A stretch of 64,000 nucleotides of DNA from Alteromonadales bacterium alter-6D02. Its GTDB lineage: Bacteria > Pseudomonadota > Gammaproteobacteria > Enterobacterales > Psychrobiaceae. The notes below the pieces were generated by a model. That model did not search any database and was not told the origin of the DNA. It saw only the letters and a list, made by a program, of their open reading frames with translations. The stretch spans positions 62,001 to 126,000 of the forward strand of contig PIZK01000016.1 of assembly GCA_002835545.1 (NCBI GenBank), written 5' to 3'. Positions 45,334 to 54,625 of this stretch are shown one piece after another. Both the position numbers and the translations under genes were made by a program. Numbering within the stretch: position 1 is the first letter of the stretch; the number at the start of each line of letters is the position of its first letter.

Positions 45334-47958
45334 CTATGGTGTTGACTTGTCTTTATTGTGGCTCTTTTTGTCCACCTTATTTTTCTTATCAGGTGCTTTC
45401 ATTGAGGCATTAAAAGCTTTAGAGAAAAATAGACTGTTGGCTAAAACCTTAGCGCTACCTAGCCAGTACCCGCGAAAAGCTAATACATCGGTACTCGCTA
45501 TGACTCTTCCTTTACCAATGTTATGGGCAATGATAGCGGCACTTTTAGCAACACGCTGTTGTAGCTTACTGTCGGTATAACCACTGAGTAATGGCTCTTT
45601 CGCGTATTTAGCTAAAGTGACGAACGGTTGCTTAGGTTGTTCCATCATTAAGGTACTATTTCTAAATAATGGCAGATAGCTATCGTCGTAACCGTAACCT
45701 AGTGGGTGTGAGTTATCGATAGTTGACTCAAAAATAGTCCCCGAAATACGTTTACGGGCTGATAAAGCTTCTTTATCTTCGTAGTTTAAGCCCTCGGTAT
45801 CAAATAGTTTATTGAGTTGTTTTTTACTGACAAATTCAGCATTTAATAATTGCTGTTTCGCTAACCACTGCGCGCCACGTTTCTGGCCAATAATGACGCC
45901 ACCGGTATTTACCCAATGTTTAATTTTCTTAATCGAAGTCTTTGAAAGTTTACTGTAATCACCATTCACTAAGATAATGTGAGTGTAATAGGATAAGTCA
46001 ATGCGAGATAAACGCACATGGTCAATTACAGACACTGGGATGTTTAACATTTGGTCAAGATAAAAGCGCACTTCACCAGCCTCATATTGCGATATACCAT
46101 GACCGCCGACTAACATCACTTTAGGCTCAATTAATGGTTTTAATGAGCGACTTCCTAAATCAACACCTTGAACCGTTAGCCCAGTATTGAGGCTAAATAA
46201 TTCGATGTTTGCTGCATGGCTAGCATCAATCATGAGTTGCTGCCAGTCAACGTTTTGAGTGTCATTTTTTTGCAACGCCGCTGGGATGACAATCGTGCCC
46301 GTTGCGAAATTACGTAACTCTCCTGCGATTTCTGTCGAGAATGGCTTAGTTGCTACACGTGCCTTAATGTCGTGAGCAAGAAGTTCATTTAGGAGCTTAG
46401 GTGCTAAGAAGTGATGCCACTCAAATGCATAACCATAAGCATTTTTAGCAATGACTTGTTGCTTGGGTATTTGTTTGGACCAAGTTGTAGATGCTAGCTT
46501 TAAACCCCGAGTACTTTTGACTTGATCGAAGTCGATATTCATTGCCAATGGCATAGTCCAACCAGATACATCATAAAAAGTGTTGTCTTGCCAACTCGTT
46601 CCTTGATCGAATAATGCTTGAACTAAACGGTATTGTGTTTGAGCTAGTGGAATGTAGTAACTGGTTTCTTTGTTATATTTTTTATCGTTAACTTGATAGT
46701 CTTGCGTTAACGGGTATACCGAAATGCGATGTTGAGCTAATTTATCTAAGAAGTGTTCGAGGCGGTATTTATCTTTTTTCTCTTGGAAAATGTAGCCTTT
46801 AAATTTTTGTTTTTTAGCTAATTTGAGGGCATCTTGATAAAACTTTTTACGATAACTTTTCAGTTCGTTACGATTATCCCACGCCCCTTGGACAGTTGAA
46901 ATAGACGTTAAAACCTGATTCTTAATTCCAAATTCAAAGGTGAGTAGGCCATTGATAGTGTCTTGTTCAATACCGCGTGAGCTCGCTTGCTCGAATAAGA
47001 TGCCGATGCCGCCATTGACGTCCGGATAAGTTGAACCTTTACCGTAATAAAAGTCATCAAAACTTTCTTGTGTGAAATAGAGCCGGTTATGCTCATCGAG
47101 CGCCTTAGCATGGTATTTAGCAATATCACTAGTGAGTTTTGTGTTCGACTTTGGCGTCAAAGGGTGAGTACGAGTGGCGATACCGGGCTGGAAAAAATAA
47201 GTCGAATTAGCGCCCATCTCATGGAAATCACCTAACACATTTGGCTGATAATGGTGAAAGTATTTAATGCGGTTTTTGCTCTCATCTTGTGCTAATAAAA
47301 GCCAGTCACGGTTTAAATCAAACCAATAATGATTGGTACGGCCGCTGACCCAGCTTTGGTGGTGTTCAATGTGGTTGGGATCGGCGTTTGGTGTGTTGTT
47401 ATAGAAGGTACTCACCCAGTTAACAAAACGGTCCATACCATCAGGGTTAATACTTGGTTCCAGTACGATAATCGTGTTTTCTAAAATTGTTTCGAATTCA
47501 GGTGATTGGTTCGCCGCAAAGTGATAAGCCGCAGCCATGGATGCATTCGCGCCACTGATTTCATCACCGTGAACACTATAGCCTAACCACACAACTAAGG
47601 GGCCGTCAGTGGTTGCTTTTTGGTCGGCTCTTACCTGACGTTTTTCTAAAATGGTATCAAGGTTAGCTAAGTTTTTCGGGCTAGAGATGGTCACTAAAAA
47701 CTGTTCTCTTAGTTGTGGCGTGTGACCAATAGTCGTTAGTTTGACACGATCACTCTGCGCCGATAATTTATAGAAAAATTGTTTTAACTGATCATGCCTA
47801 ACGTGCCGTTCACCTAGTTCAAACCCTAATGTCTCACTGGGCTTAGCGATGTTACTCTGGTAATGCTCAATAGGCAGTGGAAGGTAATAATCTAACGTGG
47901 CCGCTTGCGACAACATGGGCAGCGAGAATAATAAAAGAAAAAAGCTACGAACAAACAT
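45334..47958 (-). CDS. M14 family zinc carboxypeptidase, exported
   Basis: The 874-residue start at 47958 (MFVRSFFLLLFSLPMLSQAA) has GGAG seven bases upstream; the ATG 12 nt earlier is less likely. A signal peptide precedes the M14 catalytic domain (about 40-360). Zinc ligands lie in WLGYSVHGDEISGANAS (His and Glu, near residue 128) and the third in NVLGDFHEMGANSTYFF near residue 236; FDLNRDWLLL supplies the substrate Arg region. The long C-terminal part (about 400-850) contains a class-I-amidotransferase-like region (VMLVGGHGISQYEAGEVR and GGVIIGQKRGAQWL). The protein is of the large secreted bacterial type, about twice the classical carboxypeptidase length. Confidence 0.88.
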   Translation of the reverse strand: MFVRSFFLLLFSLPMLSQAATLDYYLPLPIEHYQSNIAKPSETLGFELGERHVRHDQLKQFFYKLSAQSDRVKLTTIGHTPQLREQFLVTISSPKNLANLDTILEKRQVRADQKATTDGPLVVWLGYSVHGDEISGANASMAAAYHFAANQSPEFETILENTIIVLEPSINPDGMDRFVNWVSTFYNNTPNADPNHIEHHQSWVSGRTNHYWFDLNRDWLLLAQDESKNRIKYFHHYQPNVLGDFHEMGANSTYFFQPGIATRTHPLTPKSNTKLTSDIAKYHAKALDEHNRLYFTQESFDDFYYGKGSTYPDVNGGIGILFEQASSRGIEQDTINGLLTFEFGIKNQVLTSISTVQGAWDNRNELKSYRKKFYQDALKLAKKQKFKGYIFQEKKDKYRLEHFLDKLAQHRISVYPLTQDYQVNDKKYNKETSYYIPLAQTQYRLVQALFDQGTSWQDNTFYDVSGWTMPLAMNIDFDQVKSTRGLKLASTTWSKQIPKQQVIAKNAYGYAFEWHHFLAPKLLNELLAHDIKARVATKPFSTEIAGELRNFATGTIVIPAALQKNDTQNVDWQQLMIDASHAANIELFSLNTGLTVQGVDLGSRSLKPLIEPKVMLVGGHGISQYEAGEVRFYLDQMLNIPVSVIDHVRLSRIDLSYYTHIILVNGDYSKLSKTSIKKIKHWVNTGGVIIGQKRGAQWLAKQQLLNAEFVSKKQLNKLFDTEGLNYEDKEALSARKRISGTIFESTIDNSHPLGYGYDDSYLPLFRNSTLMMEQPKQPFVTLAKYAKEPLLSGYTDSKLQQRVAKSAAIIAHNIGKGRVIASTDVLAFRGYWLGSAKVLANSLFFSKAFNASMKAPDKKNKVDKKSHNKDKSTP

Positions 47959-48178
47959 TAAAGGCTCCATCAGCTGAGGTTGTATTCATTATGATAAATT
48001 TGGTTATGTTTTATAGCATTTTTATATAAGGTTAGAAATGCTTGGTTGGTCTTATTCAATAATTAGCTGAGATTATACCCCTAGCGGCTTGTTATTGGAT
48101 GCGGCTTGGCTACTAATGAGAGTAGGGCACTATAGCGATAACCGCTGAAAGGCCCCATCGGTTATCGTTTAGTGTCAC

Positions 48179-48898
48179 TTACTTTGTTAGCACTCGGCGC
48201 TCAATGATAAATCCCATAATTCCGATAGAGAAAAACAGCACCCCAAAGACTTGGAGCCAAGCATTCACTTGACGCGGTACTATGATTGTTTTTTCTAAGA
48301 CATAGACCCTACGCCCTTGTGGGGTTTTTACTTCAAATGATTGGCCATTTCGTTTAACGCTGGTGAGGTATGCTTTATCCCTGCGCTGGTACATCTCAAT
48401 CCCTTTTTGTGCCACTAAATCATGGTAGTCTTTCATTCTATGGTTGATGAGTGAGCGCCAACCCTCGAAAATATTATCGGGTTCATCGGCTTTTACTACG
48501 CCGGGAGATAGGTATTGATATTGCGTTTCGCTATACACTTGCTTACTTATGCCGATAAAAAAGAGAACTGTAGCAATGACAATCATGGCACTAAAGAAGT
48601 AAAGGTAATGACGTTGGCGGTTACTGTCGGTGGTCGCTTGTTGTTTTAGCCATAATTCAATATCTGGAATTTGACTTAATTGCGCTTGGCTTTGCTTAAG
48701 ATCAAAAGGGGATAGAAACTCGGTGAGAGTAGTATCTAGCGCTGTTAATAGTTGTCGGAAAATATCATTCGATGGTAATGACTTGTCGTTTTCTAATTTA
48801 GATAAGTAAGACTGTTCAATTCCTGCCAACTCTGAAAGTTGTGGTTGACTCATCCCTCGTTTACTTCTCAATGCTTTTAATTGTTCACCCAAGGTCAT
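48179..48898 (-). CDS. membrane-tethered XRE-family regulator
   Basis: The 239 residues begin with a classical XRE helix-turn-helix (LGEQLKALRSKRGMSQPQLS, then AGIEQSYLSKLENDKSLPSN) at about 1-55. There are two membrane spans, about 98-118 and 212-234, with a periplasmic-type loop between them of about 95 residues. The loop has conserved-looking charged and aromatic residues (FEGWRSLINHRMKDYHDLVAQ). ATG 48898 has AAGGAA upstream. It is distinct in sequence from the three XRE paralogues at 37.8-41.5 kb but shares their architecture. Signal sensed is unknown. Confidence 0.82.
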   Translation of the reverse strand: MTLGEQLKALRSKRGMSQPQLSELAGIEQSYLSKLENDKSLPSNDIFRQLLTALDTTLTEFLSPFDLKQSQAQLSQIPDIELWLKQQATTDSNRQRHYLYFFSAMIVIATVLFFIGISKQVYSETQYQYLSPGVVKADEPDNIFEGWRSLINHRMKDYHDLVAQKGIEMYQRRDKAYLTSVKRNGQSFEVKTPQGRRVYVLEKTIIVPRQVNAWLQVFGVLFFSIGIMGFIIERRVLTK

Positions 48899-49171
48899 AA
48901 TCTGTTCCTTTGTACGTCTAGGTTTTGGCTTTCGCTGTTGAATTATACACAGACCTTATTGCTGTGTTGCGTGGTATTGTGGCCAACAATGCACACTATT
49001 CTTGAGTATTCATGGAGATATTTAAAGATGAATATTAGTGAATAAGCTGGAATAGCAGTAGATTAGGGCTTTGGCAAGGGGAGGGTATGAATAGGGGAGA
49101 TGTTTAAATGCAGTGGAAGTAATAATGGGGGAGTATAAAATACCCCCCCATCATTTATCGATTAGACCGTC

Positions 49172-49864
49172 TTAAATTCCTAGCTCATCTAATAAGTCAC
49201 TATTGTCTGCGCTCTCTTCAATTTCTAATTGTGGCACTGGCTTTGTTTCTTGTTTAACTTTATGTTGTTCGATTAACTCATCGGGATCAAAGTCTGCATC
49301 AGTTTGTTCAAATTCTTTGATTTGGACAAACTGCGTATTATCAATTGAAAGCTCAAGGTAGAAGACATTACCGTTTGCGGTAGTAAATGAAACACGGCGA
49401 GAAACAGGCTCATCAAGGTTTGCCTCAATTGAAATAACCAGCTGCTTGTTCACCGTCAGCATTTTAGGTTGGCTTTGGGTGATAGAGGTTTGTAAATCTT
49501 TACTGACCGTTGAGATGAATTTACCCAAAATTTGGTTCATCAACTCACCCATGACATTACTAACTTCATCCGAAGTGTGGTTTGTGGCTAACTCGTTTTT
49601 TGGCATGCCCATGCTAACTAAGTAGCTAGTATAAATTTCGAGTGCTGCTTCGGCTGTGAAATTAATGATAACAAGTCCGGAGAAGCCACCATCAAAGATA
49701 ACAAAACAACCGATATCGGGTTTGAGACTAGTCTTATTGATTTTTTGCACCATGGCCGCATGATTAATTTGACTATGAGTTGCTTTAGTTAGCACCCCTG
49801 ATACAGAATTACATAGCTTTAAAAGGATATCATCGGTACTAACAGTTGATGGGTGTGAGCTCAT
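49172..49864 (-). CDS. DUF3334 family protein, CheX-like domain
   Basis: The 230 residues resemble the CheC/CheX/FliN-associated phosphatase fold: CFVIFDGGFSGLVIINFTAEAALEIYTSYL near residue 52 (two parts), then DEVSNVMGELMNQILGKFIS near residue 100, where the E-x-x-N of the active helix appears as EVSNVMGELMNQ. A further strand region LVISIEANLDEPVS and the acidic C-terminus (DADFDPDELIEQ, ending LLDELGI) follow. A role in chemotaxis or signalling is inferred from the fold, not shown. Single gene with about 270 bases of AT-rich sequence on its downstream side. Confidence 0.78.
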   Translation of the reverse strand: MSSHPSTVSTDDILLKLCNSVSGVLTKATHSQINHAAMVQKINKTSLKPDIGCFVIFDGGFSGLVIINFTAEAALEIYTSYLVSMGMPKNELATNHTSDEVSNVMGELMNQILGKFISTVSKDLQTSITQSQPKMLTVNKQLVISIEANLDEPVSRRVSFTTANGNVFYLELSIDNTQFVQIKEFEQTDADFDPDELIEQHKVKQETKPVPQLEIEESADNSDLLDELGI

Positions 49865-50081
49865 TTCTTTTCATCCAAGGTGAGATTTTCATCTGATTCT
49901 TTAAGATTATGCACCATGCCACAGCATAAGCCAATGTTATTCATTATAAGGTACAACTTAAAAAAGTTACTTTTCTTTCTTGTTGATGGTTGTTTTTATA
50001 AATATTGCCCTTACATAGATAAGCACAGATTAATTAAGTTGCCCTTTTTAGAGTGAATACTTGGTTATCCATAATAGGGGC

Positions 50082-50110
50082 TCGACTATCGATTGAACGA
50101 TCGTTATAAT
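50082..50110 (+). promoter_or_regulatory. possible promoter of tig
   Basis: TCGACT at 50082-50087, 17 bases, then a perfect TATAAT at 50105-50110 and a GC-containing discriminator (ATCGCGTCC). It would give a leader of about 135 nt before the tig ATG. The rest of the 387-base gap (49865-50251) shows nothing else I can support. Confidence 0.5.
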
Positions 50111-50251
50111 ATCGCGTCCGAAAACCATAGTTATGTTGCCAGTCGGTTTTTTTTAACGCTGATTATTGGGATAACATAATAAATTACATAGTTATTTTAT
50201 AACTATAAGATAAGCCCGAAGGGCCCATTGAATATTTTTTGAGGTATGCTA

Positions 50252-51556
50252 ATGCAAGTTTCTGTTGAAACGACTCAAGGCCTAGAGCGCCGCCTAACTA
50301 TTTCTGTTGAAGCCGCAACTGTTGACACTGAAGTTAAAAACCGTCTTCGTCAACTTTCTAAAACTCAGCGTATTGACGGTTTCCGTCCTGGTAAAGTTCC
50401 AGTAACTGTTATCCAAAAGCGTTACGGTGCTGCTGTTCGTCAAGAAGTTGCTGGTGAATTAATGCAACGTCAATACTTCGATGCTGTTATGGCTGAAAAA
50501 TTAAACCCTGCTGGCATGCCACAACTTGCAGTAATTAAAAATGACGAAGGTAGCGATTTAGAGTTCACAGCAACTTTCGAAGTTTACCCAGAAGTTGAAG
50601 TTAAAGACTTAGACAAAGTTAATGTTGAAAAGCCAGTTGTTGAAGTAACTGACAAAGATTTAGAAGAAATGCTTGTTACTCTACAAAAGCAACATGCAAC
50701 TTATAAATCAGTTAAACGTAAATCTAAAAAAGCTGACCGCGTAACAATCGACTTTACTGGTTCTATTGACGGTGAAGAGTTTGAAGGTGGTAAAGCTGAA
50801 GACTTTACGTTAAACCTAAGCGAAGAGCGCATGATTCCTGGTTTCGAGAAAGCTATCGTTGGCCATAAAGCTGGTGAAGAGTTTGATATCGAAGTTACTT
50901 TCCCAGAAGATTACCACGCTGAAAACCTTAAAGGTAAAGCGGCTGTATTCGCAATCAACCTAAAGGTTGTTGAAGACCAAGTTCTTCCTGAATTAAACGA
51001 TGAGTTTGCTGAGAAATTTGGTGTTGCTGAAGGTGGTGTTGAGTCACTAAAAGCTGACGTTCGTAAAAACATGACTCGTGAGCTTGAGCAAAATGTTAAG
51101 AACAACATTAAGCAACAAGTGATTGATGGTTTAGTTGAAGTTAATGACGTAGAAATCCCTGCTGCACTAGCTAAAGGTGAAATCGATGTATTACGCCAAC
51201 AAGCTATGCAACGTTTTGGTGGTCAAGTTGATCCAGCAAACATGCCACAACTACCAGATGAGTTGTTTGAAGAGCAAGCGAAGCGTCGTGTAAAAGTTGG
51301 TCTATTACTAGGTGAAGTAATCAAGGTTAACAAACTAGAAGCAGATGAAGCTCGCGTTAAAGATATGATCGAAACGATGGCTTCAGCTTACGAAGACCCA
51401 AGTGAAGTTGTTGCTCATTACGCAAATGACGAGAAACTGTCTAACCAAATGAAAGACTTAGCACTAGAAGATCAAGCAATTGATTTCATCCTAGAGCAAG
51501 CTAAAGTAACTGAAAAGAAAAAGAAATTCAGTGACATGATTCAGCAACAAGCTTAA
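50252..51556 (+). CDS. tig: trigger factor chaperone / peptidyl-prolyl isomerase
   Basis: Ribosome-associated chaperone. The 434 residues start at ATG 50252 ([19 protein letters not shown]), with GAGG eight bases upstream; ATG 50246 is too close to the site. The N-terminal ribosome-binding domain contains [17 protein letters not shown] near residue 45. The FKBP-type PPIase domain runs at about 150-245 ([36 protein letters not shown]), and a helical C-terminal domain follows. It precedes clpP and clpX, the usual tig-clpP-clpX order. Confidence 0.97.
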   Translation: MQVSVETTQGLERRLTISVEAATVDTEVKNRLRQLSKTQRIDGFRPGKVPVTVIQKRYGAAVRQEVAGELMQRQYFDAVMAEKLNPAGMPQLAVIKNDEGSDLEFTATFEVYPEVEVKDLDKVNVEKPVVEVTDKDLEEMLVTLQKQHATYKSVKRKSKKADRVTIDFTGSIDGEEFEGGKAEDFTLNLSEERMIPGFEKAIVGHKAGEEFDIEVTFPEDYHAENLKGKAAVFAINLKVVEDQVLPELNDEFAEKFGVAEGGVESLKADVRKNMTRELEQNVKNNIKQQVIDGLVEVNDVEIPAALAKGEIDVLRQQAMQRFGGQVDPANMPQLPDELFEEQAKRRVKVGLLLGEVIKVNKLEADEARVKDMIETMASAYEDPSEVVAHYANDEKLSNQMKDLALEDQAIDFILEQAKVTEKKKKFSDMIQQQA

Positions 51557-51577
51557 TCACTTTTTGTTAGAATAAAT

Positions 51578-51616
51578 AAAGCCCGTACAAGATTACCTTG
51601 TACGGGCTTTTTCTTT
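51578..51616 (+). terminator. terminator after tig
   Basis: An 11-bp perfect stem (GCCCGTACAAG and its complement, five-base loop) is followed by TTTTTCTTT. It lies about 22 bases after the tig stop. The remaining sequence up to clpP (to 51897) is AT-rich with no supported gene; it must hold the clpP promoter. Confidence 0.85.
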
Positions 51617-51897
51617 GATAAAAAAAGAGTATTTTTAGCAGATAATTACTATTTTTTAAGGATATTCTAGTTTATCTTTAATATAATCATTACAAATACA
51701 TATACTTTGAATATTCAGACTCTGTCATCGATTTCAATTCAAATTTACTGTTCTATTATTTAAACGATAATTAACCTTTGTGATGTAAGGGAGACCTTGG
51801 ACTACACTGATGATTATAAACGATTAAATTTTGGCATCTGATATGTCTAATATTCAATTGAAAAAACGATGACACTGACTTAAAGGGACAAACATTA

Positions 51898-52509
51898 ATG
51901 CAAAATCACTCTACTTTCTCTCCAGTTGATGCCTTAGTACCAATGGTTATTGAGCAAACACCTAAAGGTGAGCGCTCTTTTGATATTTATTCACGCCTCC
52001 TTAAAGAGCGAGTTATTTTTTTAGTGGGTCAAGTTGAAGACAACATGGCTAACCTGATTGTTGCTCAGTTATTGTTTCTTGAAGCTGAAAACCCAGATAA
52101 AGAAATTTACTTATACATTAATTCTCCGGGCGGCTCTGTGACAGCAGGTATGGCGATCTATGACACAATGCAGTTTATTAAGCCTAAAGTGAGCACCGTT
52201 TGTATCGGTCAAGCGGCAAGTATGGGTGCATTTTTATTAGCTGGTGGCGAGAAAGGAATGCGCCATTGTTTACCGAACTCGCGTGTTATGATTCACCAAC
52301 CATTAGGCGGCTTCCAAGGTCAGGCTTCTGATTTTGCGATTCACGCGCAAGAGATCTTAGGGATTAAGAATAAGTTAAACACGTTATTGGCAGAGCATAC
52401 TGGCCAACCGTTAGAGGTTGTTGAACAGGATACTGACCGTGATAATTTCATGAGTTCTGATCAAGCCCTTGAATATGGATTAATTGACTCCATATTATCT
52501 AAGAGATAA
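51898..52509 (+). CDS. clpP: ATP-dependent Clp protease proteolytic subunit
   Basis: Serine protease that forms the barrel degrading substrates fed by ClpX or ClpA. The 203 residues have the catalytic Ser in [15 protein letters not shown] near residue 108, His in [14 protein letters not shown] near residue 133, and the Asp in [12 protein letters not shown] near residue 182. [21 protein letters not shown] shows the oxyanion-hole GGS. An N-terminal [20 protein letters not shown] is standard. Start ATG 51898 has AGGGA upstream. 150 bases before clpX. Confidence 0.98.
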   Translation: MQNHSTFSPVDALVPMVIEQTPKGERSFDIYSRLLKERVIFLVGQVEDNMANLIVAQLLFLEAENPDKEIYLYINSPGGSVTAGMAIYDTMQFIKPKVSTVCIGQAASMGAFLLAGGEKGMRHCLPNSRVMIHQPLGGFQGQASDFAIHAQEILGIKNKLNTLLAEHTGQPLEVVEQDTDRDNFMSSDQALEYGLIDSILSKR

Positions 52510-52659
52510 GCATCGCTTTTAATGATGTAGGTAATGGTGATAGCCATACCAATGATTTTGATAAGCCCAGTATGTGATACTGATCTATTGGGTTTAGCAG
52601 CACTTTGTAATAAACTCGTACTATAGTATTGAGTAGATTTTATCCAGTGAGGGTGATAA

Positions 52660-53931
52660 ATGACTGACAGCACCAAAGGCGATGAAGATAGTAAAACACT
52701 ATTGTATTGTTCTTTTTGTGGCAAGAGCCAGCATGAAGTTCGTAAACTAATTGCCGGGCCTTCTGTATATATTTGTGATGAGTGTGTTGATTTGTGCACA
52801 GACATCATTACTGAAGAAATTAAAGAGAAGTTAGTAGCGGAAGAGCCTGAGAAATTACCAACACCTCATGAGATCCGTGACAATCTAGATGATTATGTTA
52901 TCGGTCAGCATCATGCGAAAAAGGTGTTGTCTGTTGCCGTGTATAATCACTACAAGCGCTTACAACACGCAGGTAATACCAATGGCGTTGAGCTAGGTAA
53001 GAGTAATATCTTACTTATCGGTCCAACGGGTAGTGGTAAAACATTATTAGCCGAAACCATGGCACGTATGTTAGATGTACCGTTCACAATGGCTGATGCG
53101 ACAACATTAACCGAAGCAGGTTACGTTGGTGAAGATGTTGAAAATATCATCCAAAAGCTATTGCAAAAGTGTGATTACGATGTTGAAAAAGCCGAACGTG
53201 GTATCGTTTACGTTGATGAGATCGATAAGATTTCACGTAAATCAGATAACCCATCAATCACGCGTGATGTTTCTGGTGAAGGTGTGCAGCAAGCACTGCT
53301 TAAACTGATTGAAGGCACGGTAGCTGCTGTTCCACCTCAAGGTGGCCGTAAGCACCCGCAACAAGAGTTTTTGCAAGTTGATACCTCTAAGATCTTATTT
53401 ATCTGTGGCGGTGCATTTGCCGGTCTAGATAAAGTGATTGAACAACGTTCTCATGTGGGAAGCGGCATTGGTTTTGGCGCTGAAGTTAAAGACAGCAGTT
53501 CAGAAACATTATCAGCGACTTTCCAGAAAGTGGAACCTGAAGATTTAGTGAAGTATGGTTTAATTCCTGAGTTTATCGGTCGTTTACCTGTTGTCGCCAC
53601 GTTAACTGAATTGGATGAAGAAGCGTTAATTCAAATTCTTTGCGAACCTAAAAATGCGTTAACTAAGCAATATGCCGCGTTATTAGCGTTAGAAAACGTT
53701 GAGTTAGAGTTTAGAGAAGATGCCCTTAAAGCGATTGCAGCTAAAGCAATGGCACGTAAAACTGGTGCTCGTGGTCTTCGTTCAATTGTTGAAGCTGTAT
53801 TGCTTGATACAATGTATGACTTACCATCGGTTGAGGGTGTGGTTAAAGTTGTGATTGATGACACAGTGATCAATGGCGAGTCAGACCCAATCTTAATTTA
53901 TGAAAACCAATCTAAAGCAGCCGCTGAATAA
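52660..53931 (+). CDS. clpX: ATP-dependent Clp protease ATP-binding subunit ClpX
   Basis: AAA+ unfoldase delivering substrates to ClpP. The 423 residues begin with a C4 zinc-binding domain ([12 protein letters not shown] ... [10 protein letters not shown]). Walker [14 protein letters not shown] is near residue 122, Walker [11 protein letters not shown] near residue 185, and the pore loop GYVGEDVEN near residue 152. The sensor/C-terminal part has [13 protein letters not shown]. Start ATG 52660 has GAGGGTGA upstream. It is followed by a terminator; lon, commonly next in gammaproteobacteria, is absent from the downstream 2 kb. Confidence 0.98.
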   Translation: MTDSTKGDEDSKTLLYCSFCGKSQHEVRKLIAGPSVYICDECVDLCTDIITEEIKEKLVAEEPEKLPTPHEIRDNLDDYVIGQHHAKKVLSVAVYNHYKRLQHAGNTNGVELGKSNILLIGPTGSGKTLLAETMARMLDVPFTMADATTLTEAGYVGEDVENIIQKLLQKCDYDVEKAERGIVYVDEIDKISRKSDNPSITRDVSGEGVQQALLKLIEGTVAAVPPQGGRKHPQQEFLQVDTSKILFICGGAFAGLDKVIEQRSHVGSGIGFGAEVKDSSSETLSATFQKVEPEDLVKYGLIPEFIGRLPVVATLTELDEEALIQILCEPKNALTKQYAALLALENVELEFREDALKAIAAKAMARKTGARGLRSIVEAVLLDTMYDLPSVEGVVKVVIDDTVINGESDPILIYENQSKAAAE

Positions 53932-53957
53932 AGATTACGCGATGTAAATGATGGTTA

Positions 53958-53987
53958 ATAAAAAAAGGAGCTTAAGCTCCTTTTTTT
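53958..53987 (+). terminator. terminator after clpX
   Basis: A palindrome AAAAAAAGGAGCTTAAGCTCC followed by TTTTTTT lies 27 bases after the clpX stop. It is symmetrical, so it could act in both directions. Confidence 0.85.
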
Positions 53988-54129
53988 ATGACTAGATTAT
54001 CGGTTAAAAGTTTATTTCGGTGAGAGCTGCTGTTGCAATGGCGTCGTGACCCCATTGTGTGTTCTTGAGAAGAACGAATCGCATTTGTTGTTCTGAAGTG
54101 TTTATTCAGGCCAACAAATGTTGATTATG

Positions 54130-54480
54130 CTAGTAAGGGTATAATGAGTGAGAAACCATGTTGGCAGTGCTCCAGATGAAACTCGAACCAATCAACAATA
54201 CAGCGCCGCCAATCAATTGCTTGATTTTAGGTTTAGTACCGAAAAGTAAAATTGCGTTGCCAACAACACAAGCGAGTAGGTAGATAAACCCTTCACCCCA
54301 GCCATGCATTGATACCCATAATAAACCTGAAAAAGTTAGACTAAAAATACCAATAACTCTTAACAGAGAGGTTAGTTGTGGAGTTGAAATATAATAGGAA
54401 TTAAACGACGCGAGTCTTTTATTGTTTGCAATAAATAATAGAACACAGCCATAGAGTGCAGCGATAGATGCCCAGAACAT
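54130..54480 (-). CDS. small membrane protein, Fur-box-linked
   Basis: Not firmly recognised. From ATG 54480 (AAGG upstream) it has 116 residues and four hydrophobic spans: MFWASIAALYGCVLLFIANN, a second around LLRVIGIFSLTFSGLLW, then GFIYLLACVVGNAILLFG, and LIGGAVLLIGSSFIW. The pattern of about 110 residues with four spans resembles DUF3325-type proteins often found near iron-uptake genes, but this match is tentative. The perfect Fur box lies 27 bases upstream of the start, so iron-dependent repression is likely. An in-frame extension of 14 residues from 54522 would place the start inside the Fur box and is rejected. Confidence 0.65.
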   Translation of the reverse strand: MFWASIAALYGCVLLFIANNKRLASFNSYYISTPQLTSLLRVIGIFSLTFSGLLWVSMHGWGEGFIYLLACVVGNAILLFGTKPKIKQLIGGAVLLIGSSFIWSTANMVSHSLYPY

Positions 54481-54506
54481 TGTAAATAGCCTTCGTTGTT
54501 TGTAAG

Positions 54507-54521
54507 TGATAATTATTATCA
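54507..54521. promoter_or_regulatory. Fur box (perfect 7-1-7 palindrome)
   Basis: TGATAAT-T-ATTATCA matches the 7-1-7 Fur recognition palindrome at every position. It lies in the divergent region between the small membrane gene (start 54480) and the NhaC-type antiporter gene (start 54626). This placement predicts iron-responsive control of at least the leftward gene, and possibly of both. Confidence 0.8.
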
Positions 54522-54625
54522 TTTAGATCGGTGTGAACTGCAACAATTTTTTTAACTTTTTGTTTAACCGCTGTTGCTATTTGGCGGCGAGTTTAGCAAG
54601 CTATGGCAAAAAATTTGGGTTTCAC

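Noticed and set aside
52461-52808. Minus-strand reading frame across the clpP-clpX gap
   Set aside because: Covers the start of clpX and the end of clpP antisense; low-complexity product without motif.
54533-54625. N-terminal extension of the NhaC-type protein from a GTG
   Set aside because: The extra 31 residues do not resemble a carrier N-terminus and there is no ribosome site before the GTG.
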